Of a stretch of 36,130 nt of DNA, positions 1 through 9,048 are shown piece by piece. The position numbers and the translations under genes are program-made. Source of the stretch: Gammaproteobacteria bacterium (lineage in GTDB: Bacteria > Pseudomonadota > Gammaproteobacteria > Pseudomonadales > Halieaceae); assembly GCA_002748505.1 (NCBI GenBank), contig PDSN01000039.1, forward strand, positions 1 to 36,130. Reading direction: 5' to 3'. Position 1 is the stretch's first letter; each line of letters begins with the position of its first letter. The notes below the pieces were generated by a model. The model was not told the origin of the DNA, searched no databases, and saw only the letters and a list, made by a program, of their open reading frames with translations.

Positions 1-47
1 ACGGCATTCCCCAAATTATTCAGGATATCAAGCATGGCGGCTATTGA
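1..47 (+). CDS. 3' end of an upstream gene (possibly the XrtA-system ATPase), partial
   Basis: The third forward frame is open from the window edge to TGA at 45-47 and reads GIPQIIQDIKHGGY. It would overlap the start of wecB by 14 bases, a spacing common in this operon. In exosortase A loci the gene just before wecB is usually a GspA/ExeA-type AAA ATPase (TIGR03015), so this may be its tail. Fourteen residues cannot prove it, and the other two frames are also open across this short stretch. Confidence 0.35.
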   Translation, partial: GIPQIIQDIKHGGY

Positions 48-1170
48 TTCTTTGCCACGGATTGTTTGCGTAGTGGGTGCGCGTCCCAATTTTATGAAAA
101 TCGCGCCGATTATGCGTGCCTTGCGCGCAGATGATTCCGGTTTGCGTGCGACCCTGGTACACACTGGGCAGCATTATGATCAGGCTATGAAAGCCACTTT
201 TTTTGACCAGCTTGGCATTCCTGAACCGGATGTCGATCTGGGAGTTGGCTCTGGCAGTCACGCGGCGCAAACTGCGGCAATTATGATGGCTTTTGAGCCG
301 TTGCTGGATGAAGATCGTCCCGCAGCGGTGTTGGTTGTGGGTGATGTGAATTCAACGATCGCCTGCGCGCTGGTGGCGGTAAAAAAAGCTATTCCGGTTA
401 TTCACGTTGAGGCGGGGCTTCGCAGTGGCGATCGCACTATGCCCGAAGAAATCAACCGCGTGCTGACCGACCAGATTTCTGATTTATTGTTTACCACTGA
501 GGTTAGCGCGGCGGGAAATCTGGTGCGCGAGGGTATCAGTGAGTCCAGCGTGTTTTTTGTTGGCAACGTGATGATTGATACCTTGAAATACAATTTGCCG
601 CGCGCCAAACCCGCGAGTGAGACCCTGGCAGAGGCGGGCGCATCCTTTCAGGGCGATTACGGTTTGCTGACCCTGCATCGCCCGTCCAATGTGGATGACC
701 CAGCGGTGCTTTCGCGTCTGTTAAATTACCTGCGTGGCGTGGCCGAGCAACTGCCACTGGTGTTTCCCGTTCATCCGCGCACCAAGGCACAAATAGAAAA
801 AGCTGGCTTTGAAAGCTTACTCGAACACCCCAATATTTTGTGTCTTGGCCCCCAGGCCTATCTGCAAATGCTGGGTTTAATGAAAGACGCTAAAGTGGTG
901 CTTACCGATTCCGGCGGTATTCAGGAAGAGACAACCGCGCTGGGAGTGCCCTGTTTGACCTTGCGTGAAAACACCGAGCGTCCGATCACCGTGGATCAGG
1001 GCACGAATACGGTCGTGGGGATTGATCCAGCGGTTATTGACGTTGCACTTAAAGACGTTCTTGGTAGTGGTGGTAAGTCAGGCCGGGTGCCGGCCATGTG
1101 GGATGGCCACGCGGCAGAGCGCATAGTTAAGCACCTGCGCACTTGGGTGAGTCAGCGGGGAGTGAAGTAA
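34..1170 (+). CDS. wecB: UDP-N-acetylglucosamine 2-epimerase, non-hydrolysing
   Basis: Interconverts UDP-GlcNAc and UDP-ManNAc in the cytoplasm, supplying an activated sugar for exopolysaccharide assembly. The 378-residue protein opens with the family motif VVGARPNFMKIAPI (residues 13-26). It keeps the catalytic acids: Asp104 in VVGDVNS, Glu126 in HVEAGLRS, and Glu138/139 in MPEEINR. The nucleotide-binding segment DSGGIQEE and the LRENTERP motif lie in the C-terminal Rossmann domain, and the length is normal for WecB. AGGA at 22-25 sits 8 bases before the ATG. It is the first complete gene of the exosortase A locus, directly before the deacetylase, which is its standard place in such clusters. 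Annotation as WecB is firm; the polymer it serves is inferred from context. Confidence 0.95.
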   Translation: MAAIDSLPRIVCVVGARPNFMKIAPIMRALRADDSGLRATLVHTGQHYDQAMKATFFDQLGIPEPDVDLGVGSGSHAAQTAAIMMAFEPLLDEDRPAAVLVVGDVNSTIACALVAVKKAIPVIHVEAGLRSGDRTMPEEINRVLTDQISDLLFTTEVSAAGNLVREGISESSVFFVGNVMIDTLKYNLPRAKPASETLAEAGASFQGDYGLLTLHRPSNVDDPAVLSRLLNYLRGVAEQLPLVFPVHPRTKAQIEKAGFESLLEHPNILCLGPQAYLQMLGLMKDAKVVLTDSGGIQEETTALGVPCLTLRENTERPITVDQGTNTVVGIDPAVIDVALKDVLGSGGKSGRVPAMWDGHAAERIVKHLRTWVSQRGVK

Positions 1171-1172
1171 GA

Positions 1173-1213
1173 GAATTGGCATGGGCGAAGCTAAAGGAAC
1201 TGGCATGAGCGAA
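1173..1213 (+). repeat. Imperfect tandem duplication of a translation start region
   Basis: Bases 1173-1189 (GAATTGGCATGGGCGAA) recur at 1197-1213 (GAACTGGCATGAGCGAA), 15 of 17 identical and 24 bases apart, so the two ATG codons are in the same frame. The second copy has the better ribosome site (AAGGA at 1194-1198). The first ATG would add eight residues to the deacetylase. Confidence 0.6.
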
Positions 1214-2062
1214 ACAGTAACATCAGGCGTTGTAAAGAATGCGATGTCTGTTGACGTCGAGGACTATTTTCAGGTTTCCGCTTTTGAGGACTGCGTCGAT
1301 AGGCGTGATTGGGACGGTATGGAAAGCCGTGTCGAAATAAACGTGTATCGGATTTTATCGCTGTTCGGTGAATACAATATTAAAGCGACATTTTTCACTT
1401 TGGGTTGGGTGGCGCAGCGTTATCCGCGTATGATTGAGCGCATCGTCGAAGGCGGTCACGAAGTGGCCAGTCACGGCTGGGATCACAAACGAGTAACGGA
1501 GATGACGCCTGAACAGTTCGCTGCAGATGTTGTCAAAGCCAAACAATTGCTTGAAAAATTATCCGGTCAGCAAGTTATAGGTTATCGCGCGCCGAGTTAC
1601 TCTATTGGTAGTGACAATCTCTGGGCGCAGGATGTATTGGCTGATACGGGGCATGTGTACAGCTCTTCTGTCGTGCCGGTAAAGCATGACCTGTACGGCA
1701 TGCCCGAGGCACCCCGCTTCGCCTACAAAGCCGCTGAGGGAAGGTTGTTGGAAATACCTATCACCACTGTGCCAGTTGCCGGGCGCAATATTAACTGCGG
1801 TGGCGGTGGTTGGTTTCGACTGTTTCCTTATGCGTTCACCCGCCGGGCGCTAAAAAAAGTGAATCAGCAGGAAGGGGAAAGTGCAGTGTTTTACTTTCAT
1901 CCCTGGGAAGTTGACCCCGAACAGCCGCGTATTGAAGGCGCGAGCTTTAAGTCGCGCTTTCGTCATTATTTGAATTTGCAGCGAATGGAGCCGCGTCTCG
2001 AACAGTTAATTCGCGATTTTTCCTGGGGGCGAATGGACGAGGTGTTTGTCGGCGAGCGCTGA
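1205..2062 (+). CDS. XrtA-system polysaccharide deacetylase (NodB fold, DUF3473)
   Basis: Predicted to remove N-acetyl groups from the nascent exopolysaccharide. The N-terminal motif MSVDVEDYFQVSAF is the signature of the exosortase-associated deacetylase family (TIGR03006) and carries the catalytic and metal Asp residues. ASHGWDH provides the metal-binding histidines, and GYRAPSYSI is NodB motif 3. The C-terminal FYFHPWEVDPEQPRI segment belongs to DUF3473. I place the start at ATG 1205 (285 aa) because AAGGA lies 6 bases upstream. An in-frame ATG at 1181 (293 aa) is possible, but its ribosome site is poor. No signal peptide is visible, so it acts in the cytoplasm or at the inner membrane face. 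It follows wecB by 34 bases. Confidence 0.92.
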   Translation: MSETVTSGVVKNAMSVDVEDYFQVSAFEDCVDRRDWDGMESRVEINVYRILSLFGEYNIKATFFTLGWVAQRYPRMIERIVEGGHEVASHGWDHKRVTEMTPEQFAADVVKAKQLLEKLSGQQVIGYRAPSYSIGSDNLWAQDVLADTGHVYSSSVVPVKHDLYGMPEAPRFAYKAAEGRLLEIPITTVPVAGRNINCGGGGWFRLFPYAFTRRALKKVNQQEGESAVFYFHPWEVDPEQPRIEGASFKSRFRHYLNLQRMEPRLEQLIRDFSWGRMDEVFVGER

Positions 2063-2064
2063 TC

Positions 2065-2084
2065 GATTGTCATTTTTGACGATC
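2065..2084 (+). other. Small stem-loop between deacetylase and FemAB genes
   Basis: GATTGTCA and TGACGATC form an 8-pair stem with one G-U pair and a TTTT loop, just after the deacetylase stop. No U-tract follows, so it looks more like an mRNA processing or stability element than a terminator. The 94-base gap here is the longest inside the operon. Confidence 0.3.
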
Positions 2085-2156
2085 ATAGAATACAAGCGGT
2101 AATTGGCTGGATTGAATAGCCGGTTTTTGTTGGGCCAATGGATTTGGAAATAGGGT

Positions 2157-3197
2157 ATGACCGTTAGCATCGAACAATTAGGGCAGTCTGAAAGTGAATT
2201 GGCGAGTTGGGATGACTATGTAAAAGCCGCCGAGAACGGCACATTTTTTCATTTGTCTGGCTGGCAAACCGTGCTTAAGAAAGCCTTTGGCCACAAGCCT
2301 TTTTTTCTGCTGGCAAAGCGCGAGGGGCGCATTGTTGGTGTTTTGCCATTGGCACAGGTAAGGAGTTTTCTGTTTGGTAATCATCTGGTAGCGCTACCGT
2401 TTTGTGTATACGGTGGCGTGGTGGCCGATGATGAAGAAGCTGCAAATGCGCTTCGCGAAGCGGCCTGCGCAAAAGCCATAGAACTGAATGTTGAAGCGTT
2501 GGAGATGCGCAATATAGAGGCCACGCAAAACAGTGATTGGCCGCGAAAAGACTTGTACGTCACTTTTCGTAAAGCGATTGATCCCGATCACGACGTCAAT
2601 TTAAAAGCTATCCCCAATCGTCAGCGCGCGATGATTCGCAAGGGTATTGCCAATGGCCTGGTAAGCGAACCCAGCGACGATAGCGCGCGCTTGTATCGAG
2701 TGTATTCGGAAAGTGTGCGCAATCTGGGTACGCCGGTGTTTAGCGCTCGTTATTTTAAGGTATTGCAAGAGGTTTTTGGTGATGCTTGCCGTATTTTAAT
2801 GATTACCCACGAAGGGCGTGATGTAGCGGGAGTGATGAGTTTTTATTATAAAAATGAAGTGCTGCCCTACTATGGTGGCAGTGTCGCCGCTGCGCGCTCG
2901 ATTAAAGGCACCAATGATTTTATGTATTGGGAATTGATGCGCCGCTCTTGCGATGAGGGTCTAAGCCTGTTTGATTTTGGCCGCAGTAAAAAAGGTACGG
3001 GCGCCTACAAGTTCAAAAAGAACTGGGGTTTTCCTCCGCAGGATCTGAACTACGAGTATTTTCTGGTGAAAGCGGAAAAAATGCCAGAACTCAATCCCAA
3101 CAACCCGCGCTACGAAAAACTTATCGCGATTTGGCGTAAATTGCCGCTGTCTGTGGCGAATAGGATAGGCCCACCAGTGGCCGCGTATCTCGGGTAA
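2157..3197 (+). CDS. FemAB-like acyl/peptidyl transferase of the XrtA system
   Basis: A 346-residue protein of the FemAB / GNAT-fold type seen in exosortase A loci (TIGR03019 in family terms). Recognisable parts are the N-terminal FFHLSGWQTVLKKAFGH stretch, a central basic region ending in RKGIANG, and the C-terminal acyltransferase half with YYGGS, NDFMYWELMRR and DFGRSKKGTGAYKFK. FemAB proteins move aminoacyl or acyl groups onto amines. Here the acceptor may be an amino sugar exposed by the deacetylase encoded immediately upstream, which is inference from context. GGAAATAGGGT precedes the ATG. No signal peptide or membrane segment is seen. Confidence 0.88.
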   Translation: MTVSIEQLGQSESELASWDDYVKAAENGTFFHLSGWQTVLKKAFGHKPFFLLAKREGRIVGVLPLAQVRSFLFGNHLVALPFCVYGGVVADDEEAANALREAACAKAIELNVEALEMRNIEATQNSDWPRKDLYVTFRKAIDPDHDVNLKAIPNRQRAMIRKGIANGLVSEPSDDSARLYRVYSESVRNLGTPVFSARYFKVLQEVFGDACRILMITHEGRDVAGVMSFYYKNEVLPYYGGSVAAARSIKGTNDFMYWELMRRSCDEGLSLFDFGRSKKGTGAYKFKKNWGFPPQDLNYEYFLVKAEKMPELNPNNPRYEKLIAIWRKLPLSVANRIGPPVAAYLG

Positions 3198-3206
3198 GGG
3201 GGGCTT

Positions 3207-4430
3207 GTGAGCGATACTGCCAAGCCCGGCCTGTTGTTTCTCTGTCATCGTTTACCGTATCCACCCAATAAAGGTGACAAAATTCGCTCATGGCATCTGC
3301 TTAAATTCCTTGCCCGGCACTATCGCGTTTATTTGGGTACGTTTATTGATGACAGCGAAGACTGGCAATATGTGAATGAGGTGCAGACGCAGTGCGCCGA
3401 GCTTAAAGTGCTGTCTTTGGAGGGGCTTGCGCCTAAGCTGCGCGGTATCGTCGGTTTGCTGACGGGACGGTCGTTATCAGAACCCTGGTATCACCTGGGT
3501 GACATGAAAAACTGGGTAGACGCCCTGGTAGAACAACAAAAAGTTACCCACGCCCTGGCGTTTTCCTCGCCCATGGCGCAGTATATTTTGCCCCACAAAA
3601 GCCTCGCCGAGCACGGCGTAATTGATATGGTCGATATCGATTCGGACAAGTGGGCGCAGTATGCCACCAAAAAGCCCTGGCCGCTTAGCGTGTTGTATCG
3701 CACCGAGGCGCGACGTCTATTCCGGTGTGAAGAAAAAATTACCCGTGGTTTAAATTATAGCTTATTTGTCTCAAGCACCGAGGCGGCGCATTTCCGACAA
3801 ATGTTGCCGGGGCTCAGCGATAAGATCGGCTATTACAATAACGGCGTTGACACCGAGTATTTTGCCCCCGCTGAGTTTGTTTCACCCTTTGCGCAGGATT
3901 CCGTACCCGTATTGGTGTTTACCGGCGCCATGGACTATTGGCCGAATGTTGATGCGGTACGGTATTTTTGTCGCGAGGTTTTACCCGCTTTGCAACAGCG
4001 TGGTGCGGTCAGTTTTTGTATTGTGGGCAGCAAGCCCGGCAAAGAGGTACAGAGTTTAGCGCAGTTACCAGGCGTAACTGTCACAGGGCGCGTTCCTGAT
4101 GTACGTCCTTATTTGGCCCATGCCGCTGCAGTGATTGCACCTATGAGGGTCGCACGAGGCGTGCAAAACAAGGTGCTGGAAGGCTTGGCAATGGACAAAC
4201 CTGTGGTCACTACCAGCCTGGGTTTGGAGGGTATTTCCGCCGTACCGGGCAAAGAAGTCCTTATTGCCGATTCACCAGAGGCATGGCTTGACTGTTTGTC
4301 ATTTATTTTTGGGGGCGATAGTGGTATCGCAAGAGGCGCGGCACGTAAGCGAGTGCTTAGCGATTTTAACTGGAATGAAACCTTGCCGGTGGTGTTGCGA
4401 GCACTAAACGGGGAGTCATTGAATGGCTGA
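3207..4430 (+). CDS. Glycosyltransferase, GT4-like, XrtA system (TIGR03087 type)
   Basis: A 407-residue sugar transferase predicted to act on the lipid-linked glycan at the cytoplasmic face. The N-terminus FLCHRLPYPPNKGDKIRS is diagnostic of the exosortase-associated transferase family TIGR03087. The C-terminal GT-B domain has VFTGAMDYWPNVDAV and RVARGVQNKVLEGLAM, the latter being the donor-binding region with its glutamate. The start is GTG at 3207 with AAGGGGGG just upstream. It ends 8 bases inside xrtA, so the two are probably translationally coupled. Confidence 0.92.
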   Translation: MSDTAKPGLLFLCHRLPYPPNKGDKIRSWHLLKFLARHYRVYLGTFIDDSEDWQYVNEVQTQCAELKVLSLEGLAPKLRGIVGLLTGRSLSEPWYHLGDMKNWVDALVEQQKVTHALAFSSPMAQYILPHKSLAEHGVIDMVDIDSDKWAQYATKKPWPLSVLYRTEARRLFRCEEKITRGLNYSLFVSSTEAAHFRQMLPGLSDKIGYYNNGVDTEYFAPAEFVSPFAQDSVPVLVFTGAMDYWPNVDAVRYFCREVLPALQQRGAVSFCIVGSKPGKEVQSLAQLPGVTVTGRVPDVRPYLAHAAAVIAPMRVARGVQNKVLEGLAMDKPVVTTSLGLEGISAVPGKEVLIADSPEAWLDCLSFIFGGDSGIARGAARKRVLSDFNWNETLPVVLRALNGESLNG

Positions 4431-5988
4431 AGTTCTACCGACCTTAAGTAACACCCAGGGTCGTTACTATCGTTTTGCCCTGCTGGCCTGGACGTTGATT
4501 TGCGTGCTGGCTTTTTTTAGCACCTTTGCGACAATGGTGAACACCTGGATTGTTGCAGAAACCTATACCCACGGTTTTTTGATCGTGCCGATTTCTGCGT
4601 GGTTGCTGTGGGACGGCCGCCACCGTTATTTGAATCTGCCCATAAAACCTTGTTTGTTGCCTTTGGTTCTGCTGTTTGGCGCCAGTCTGCTGTGGTTTTT
4701 AGGCACGCTGGCTGGGGTGCAAGTGGTACAACAACTTGCGGCGGTGAGTGCCTTTATTGTCGGTGTATGGCTGATTCTGGGTTATCAGATTGCCTGGCGT
4801 ATCGCTTTTGCCCTGGCGTTCTTATTATTCGCCGTGCCCATGGGGCAGGGGTTGGTGCCTCCTATGATAGACCTCACCGCCGATGCAACGGTGTGGTTGA
4901 TAAAACTGACGGGTATTCCCATTTATCGTGAAGGTACTTTTTTTTCACTGCCCACGGGTAACTGGTCGGTGGTCGCTGCCTGTAGTGGCGTGCGCTATCT
5001 TATTGCCTCGGTCACCCTGGGTTGTTTGTACGCCTATATTACCTATCGCAGCCTGAAGAAACGTTTGGCTTTTGTGGCATTGTCGATTGTCGTGCCGGTT
5101 ATTGCCAATGTGTTTCGCGCCTTCTTGATTGTGATGATCGGTCATTTCAGTAATATGGAATTAGCCACTGGCGTGGATCATTTAATATACGGCTGGATTT
5201 TCTTTGGCGTGGTGATGCTGGTGCTGTTCAGTCTGGGTGCACGTTGGCGTGACGATATGACCGACAAACCAGCCGCCGTTGAAAAGCTACCAGATAACGG
5301 TGCGGATACCAGGACTCGCAGTTTGCCGATTGTTGGGGGACTTATGCTGGTATGTGTGCTCGCCGCGCCGTTGACTATTAAAGCGATGGATCAGCGCGCA
5401 CTGCCCGAGCAACTTGTACCACTCGCCCTGCCGTCGCGTATCAACGCCTGGCATCAGGTCGATATACCCTTTTCGTGGCAGCCCTATACTGTGGGTTCCC
5501 ACGAGCAGTTGTATCAGGCGTTTTCCGATAGTGAGACGGAGGTGGCGGTATATGTCGATTACTTCCTGTATCAGCAGGAAGGTGCAGAGGTAATCGATCG
5601 GCGCAGTCGTATTGTTGAGCCGGGTCGCAAAACACCGTGGCGAAAAACTGCGGATCTGGGTCTACAACGGGCGAACAGCGAGCCGTCTTTTGTGGTGAAT
5701 ACCTATGTGCTCACCGATGACAATCAGCGTTTGTTAGTGTGGGGGTGGTTTCGTGTGGGTGATAGCGCCACACCCAGTCCGTACATGGCAAAAATACAGG
5801 ATATTAAAAGCCGTTTGCTAGTTGGCAGGCGTGATGCGGCCAAGTTGTTTGTGGCGACAGTAATTCCCAATGAAGATCAGGGTCAGCGCCATGCTGAGCA
5901 AAAATTGCAGGCATTCGCAGAGCAGGTGCTGCCGCAAGTGATGCATGCCATTGATGCTGTGTCAGGTTGGGACAGCGATGCGCAATAA
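4423..5988 (+). CDS. xrtA: Exosortase A with fused EpsI domain
   Basis: A polytopic inner-membrane cysteine protease/transpeptidase that processes PEP-CTERM proteins, the counterpart of Gram-positive sortase. Residues 1 to about 280 carry roughly eight hydrophobic segments and the catalytic triad: Cys187 in AACSGVRYL, Arg232 in NVFRAFLIV and His253 in VDHLIYGWIFF. From about residue 300 a single hydrophobic segment leads into a periplasmic EpsI/DUF3485 domain (to 521). This fused layout is normal for XrtA. The gene overlaps its neighbours by 8 and 11 bases. No PEP-CTERM target is encoded in this window, so substrates must lie elsewhere. Confidence 0.96.
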   Translation: MAEVLPTLSNTQGRYYRFALLAWTLICVLAFFSTFATMVNTWIVAETYTHGFLIVPISAWLLWDGRHRYLNLPIKPCLLPLVLLFGASLLWFLGTLAGVQVVQQLAAVSAFIVGVWLILGYQIAWRIAFALAFLLFAVPMGQGLVPPMIDLTADATVWLIKLTGIPIYREGTFFSLPTGNWSVVAACSGVRYLIASVTLGCLYAYITYRSLKKRLAFVALSIVVPVIANVFRAFLIVMIGHFSNMELATGVDHLIYGWIFFGVVMLVLFSLGARWRDDMTDKPAAVEKLPDNGADTRTRSLPIVGGLMLVCVLAAPLTIKAMDQRALPEQLVPLALPSRINAWHQVDIPFSWQPYTVGSHEQLYQAFSDSETEVAVYVDYFLYQQEGAEVIDRRSRIVEPGRKTPWRKTADLGLQRANSEPSFVVNTYVLTDDNQRLLVWGWFRVGDSATPSPYMAKIQDIKSRLLVGRRDAAKLFVATVIPNEDQGQRHAEQKLQAFAEQVLPQVMHAIDAVSGWDSDAQ

Positions 5989-7105
5989 GCACGCCGAGCG
6001 CCCCCTGGTTGTGCATGTAATCTTCGAGCTGGGTACAGGTGGTTTGGAAAATGGCCTGGTCAACATTATCAATCGTATGCCTGCTTATCGTCACGCCATC
6101 GTCTGTTTAACCCACAGTGGTATTTTTGCCGAGCGTATTACCGCCGACGTGGACATCTACGAGCTTCACAAAAAGCCCGGTCACGATCTTGGCGTGTTTT
6201 GGCGATTGTGGCGCTTGTTGACGCGGCTGCGCCCCGCGATTGTTCATACCCGCAATCTTGCGCCCCTGGAAACCCAGATTTTAGGTCTGCTGATGCCGCG
6301 GGTGAAGCGTGTGCACGGTGAACACGGTCGCGATATGGATGATCTGGATGGCAGCAATCCGCGGTATCGTTTTTTGCGTCGACTACTGCGCCCACTCATT
6401 CACCGTTACATTACCGTAAGTGAGGATTTGGCGTCTTATTTACGCTGCATAATCCGTGTGCCAGAGGCTAAAATACGGCAGATATACAACGGTGTGGATA
6501 CGTGCAAATTTAGCGCTGTCAGCAAGGCTCGTGTTGATGACCTGCCGGGAAGTTTTCAGGGTGATGTCAAAATTATTGGCACCGTAGGGCGTTTGGCGGC
6601 GGTGAAAGATCAGCCAACCCTGGTTAGAGCCTTTGCCAAAATTTGCGCAGATTACCCCGCGCGCCTGCTGCTTGTCGGCGATGGCCCCAAGCGCGGTGAG
6701 CTTGAAAACACCATCGCTGAGTTGGCTATCGGCGATAAGGTATACCTGGCAGGGGATCGCACCGATGTGCCCGCACTGTTGTCGAGTATGGACGTGTTTG
6801 TATTGCCATCATTAGCAGAGGGCATATCTAACACCATACTGGAGGCCATGGCCAGTGGTTTGCCGGTGATTGCCACCGATACCGGCGGCAATCCCGAGTT
6901 GGTGCGCGATGGCGAGAATGGCCTGTTGGTGCCGGTAGGTGATGATGACGCGCTGGCCTTGGCTCTGGCTAAGCTGCTGGCGTCTGATGGGCTGGCCCGG
7001 CAAATGGGCGAGCGCGGTCGTTGGCGTGTTCTACAGGAATTTGACTGGTCGCGCACGGTGGCGCGTTATCAGGGCGTTTATGATGAGTTGCTTGAGCGGA
7101 CTTGA
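5978..7105 (+). CDS. Glycosyltransferase GT4, XrtA system (TIGR03088 type)
   Basis: A 375-residue GT-B glycosyltransferase. The N-terminal motif HVIFELGTGGLENGLVN is typical of the exosortase-associated family TIGR03088. The C-terminal half has GTVGRLAAVKDQPTLV, LLVGDGPKR, and the donor-binding segment SLAEGISNTILEAMASGLPV. An earlier in-frame ATG at 5945 exists, but the family motif starts soon after ATG 5978, which overlaps the xrtA stop by 11 bases. Only a weak AGG/GGGA ribosome site precedes it, which fits coupled translation. The sugar it transfers cannot be read from the sequence. Confidence 0.9.
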   Translation: MRNKHAERPLVVHVIFELGTGGLENGLVNIINRMPAYRHAIVCLTHSGIFAERITADVDIYELHKKPGHDLGVFWRLWRLLTRLRPAIVHTRNLAPLETQILGLLMPRVKRVHGEHGRDMDDLDGSNPRYRFLRRLLRPLIHRYITVSEDLASYLRCIIRVPEAKIRQIYNGVDTCKFSAVSKARVDDLPGSFQGDVKIIGTVGRLAAVKDQPTLVRAFAKICADYPARLLLVGDGPKRGELENTIAELAIGDKVYLAGDRTDVPALLSSMDVFVLPSLAEGISNTILEAMASGLPVIATDTGGNPELVRDGENGLLVPVGDDDALALALAKLLASDGLARQMGERGRWRVLQEFDWSRTVARYQGVYDELLERT

Positions 7106-7140
7106 GCGATGTATTACAGAGTGTAAATTGGTAAATTAGC

Positions 7141-9039
7141 ATGTGCGGCATTTCCGGTATTTTTGATACAACAGACAGGCGTCATTTAGATCGCGACTTA
7201 CTATCGCGAATGAATGAAACTCAGTTTCACCGCGGCCCCGACGAGGGTGGTATTCACGCCGAGCCGGGCGTGGTGCTTGGGCACAGGCGTTTATCTATTA
7301 TTGATCTGTCTCATGGCCAGCAACCCATGCTCACCGACGATGGCCGCGTGTCGTTGGTGTATAACGGTGAAATCTATAATTTCCCAGAGCTGACCGAACA
7401 ATTAAAAGCCCGGGGCTACACGTTCAGAACCCGCTGTGATACAGAGGTGATTCTATACGCCTGGTGTGAGTGGGGTGTGGATTGCGTGCAGCGTTTTCGC
7501 GGTATGTTTGCCTTTGCAATTCACGATCGCGAGCGCGGCTGTTTGTTTATGGCGCGCGATCGTTTAGGCATTAAACCGCTGTTTTATTCTCTGCTGGATA
7601 ATGGTCAGTTGGTGTTTGGTTCAGAATTAAAAGTGCTTAAGGAACACCCGCAACTGCCGCGGAAATTAAATCCCACGGCAGTGGAAGAGTATTTTGCCTT
7701 TGGCTACGTGGCCGAGCCCGACACCATCTATCAGGGCGTTTACAAAATGTCGCCGGGGCATTGCCTGCTGGTCGAGCGCGGGAAGCCTTTGGGGCAGCAG
7801 CAACAGTATTGGGATATTCCCTTTGCCAGCGCAGCGCCCATGTCCGAAGAGGAAATGCAAGCCGGACTGATTGAGCGCATGCGCGAAGCGGTGGATATTC
7901 GCATGGTGGCGGAGGTGCCATTGGGTGCGTTTTTATCCGGTGGCGTCGATTCCAGCGCTGTGGTGGCGATGATGGCGCAGCTACAGGAAGACCCCGTGCA
8001 CACCTGTGCCATCGGTTTTGATGTGGATAAATTTGACGAAACCAGCTACGCGCGCCTTGTCGCGGATCGCTATAAAACTGATCACTATGAAAAAACTGTC
8101 AGCAGCGACGATTTTGATTTAATCGACAAGCTGGGTTGGTTGTATGACGAACCTTACGCCGACAGCTCCGCCATTCCCACCTATCGCGTATGCGAATTAG
8201 CGCGCAACAAAGTAGTGGTGGCGCTTTCTGGTGATGGGGGCGATGAAAACTTAGCCGGTTATCGCCGCTACCGCTGGCACATGAATGAGGAAAAACTGCG
8301 CGGCAGATTGCCGCTGGGTTTGCGCAAAGCGGTGTTTGGCCCCCTGGGTAAATACTACCCCAAGGCCGATTGGGCGCCGCGTGTGTTCAGAGCGAAAACC
8401 ACCTTTGAGTCGCTGGCCTACAATTCTGTGGAAGCCTATTTGCACTCGGTGTCGATATGCTCCGGTGCGCAGCGTCGGGCGCTTTTTTCCGATGCCCTAA
8501 AACGCGAGCTGCAAGGCTACGATGCGATTGAGGTGTTTAATCGCCACGCTGCCAACTCGCCCACCCAGGATCCGCTGTCCCTGATTCAGTATCTGGATAT
8601 GAAAACCTATCTGGTGGGCGATATCCTTACCAAGGTTGATAGAGCGAGTATGGCGCATTCTCTGGAAGTGCGTGTGCCGCTGTTAGATCACAAATTTGTG
8701 GAGTGGACCTCATCTCTACCGGCAAACGTGAAATTGCGCGGTCAGGAAGGCAAATATATTTTGAAAAAATCCCTGGAGCCACATCTGCCCAATGATGTGT
8801 TGTACCGCCCCAAAATGGGTTTTGGCGTACCCCTGGCAAACTGGTTCAGGGGGCCACTGAGACAGCGTTTGCAAGACAGCATTGTGGAGGGCGGCCTGGC
8901 GAAGACGGGTTTGTTCAATCAAAGCTATTTGGCGGAGTTGGTGAATCAACACCTATCCGGGCGGCGCGATCACAGTGCCGCGCTCTGGACCTTACTGATG
9001 TTTGACGCCACCACTTCCGGCGAGAATTTTGGATTTTAA
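7141..9039 (+). CDS. Asparagine-synthase-like amidotransferase, XrtA system (TIGR03108 type)
   Basis: A 632-residue class II glutamine amidotransferase resembling AsnB, found in exosortase A loci (TIGR03108). The N-terminal Ntn domain is intact: nucleophile Cys2 in MCGISGIF, FHRGPDEGG, LGHRRLSIIDLS and VYNGEIYNF. The C-terminal ATP-pyrophosphatase domain has the P-loop SGGVDSSAVV, LSGDGGDE and KVDRASMAHSLEVRVPLLDH. It probably amidates a carboxyl group, perhaps a uronic acid or amino-acid substituent of the polymer, which is inference. No good Shine-Dalgarno is visible before the ATG; the 35-base gap contains only GGTAAATTAGC next to it. Confidence 0.92.
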   Translation: MCGISGIFDTTDRRHLDRDLLSRMNETQFHRGPDEGGIHAEPGVVLGHRRLSIIDLSHGQQPMLTDDGRVSLVYNGEIYNFPELTEQLKARGYTFRTRCDTEVILYAWCEWGVDCVQRFRGMFAFAIHDRERGCLFMARDRLGIKPLFYSLLDNGQLVFGSELKVLKEHPQLPRKLNPTAVEEYFAFGYVAEPDTIYQGVYKMSPGHCLLVERGKPLGQQQQYWDIPFASAAPMSEEEMQAGLIERMREAVDIRMVAEVPLGAFLSGGVDSSAVVAMMAQLQEDPVHTCAIGFDVDKFDETSYARLVADRYKTDHYEKTVSSDDFDLIDKLGWLYDEPYADSSAIPTYRVCELARNKVVVALSGDGGDENLAGYRRYRWHMNEEKLRGRLPLGLRKAVFGPLGKYYPKADWAPRVFRAKTTFESLAYNSVEAYLHSVSICSGAQRRALFSDALKRELQGYDAIEVFNRHAANSPTQDPLSLIQYLDMKTYLVGDILTKVDRASMAHSLEVRVPLLDHKFVEWTSSLPANVKLRGQEGKYILKKSLEPHLPNDVLYRPKMGFGVPLANWFRGPLRQRLQDSIVEGGLAKTGLFNQSYLAELVNQHLSGRRDHSAALWTLLMFDATTSGENFGF

Positions 9040-9048
9040 GGCAGCGCT

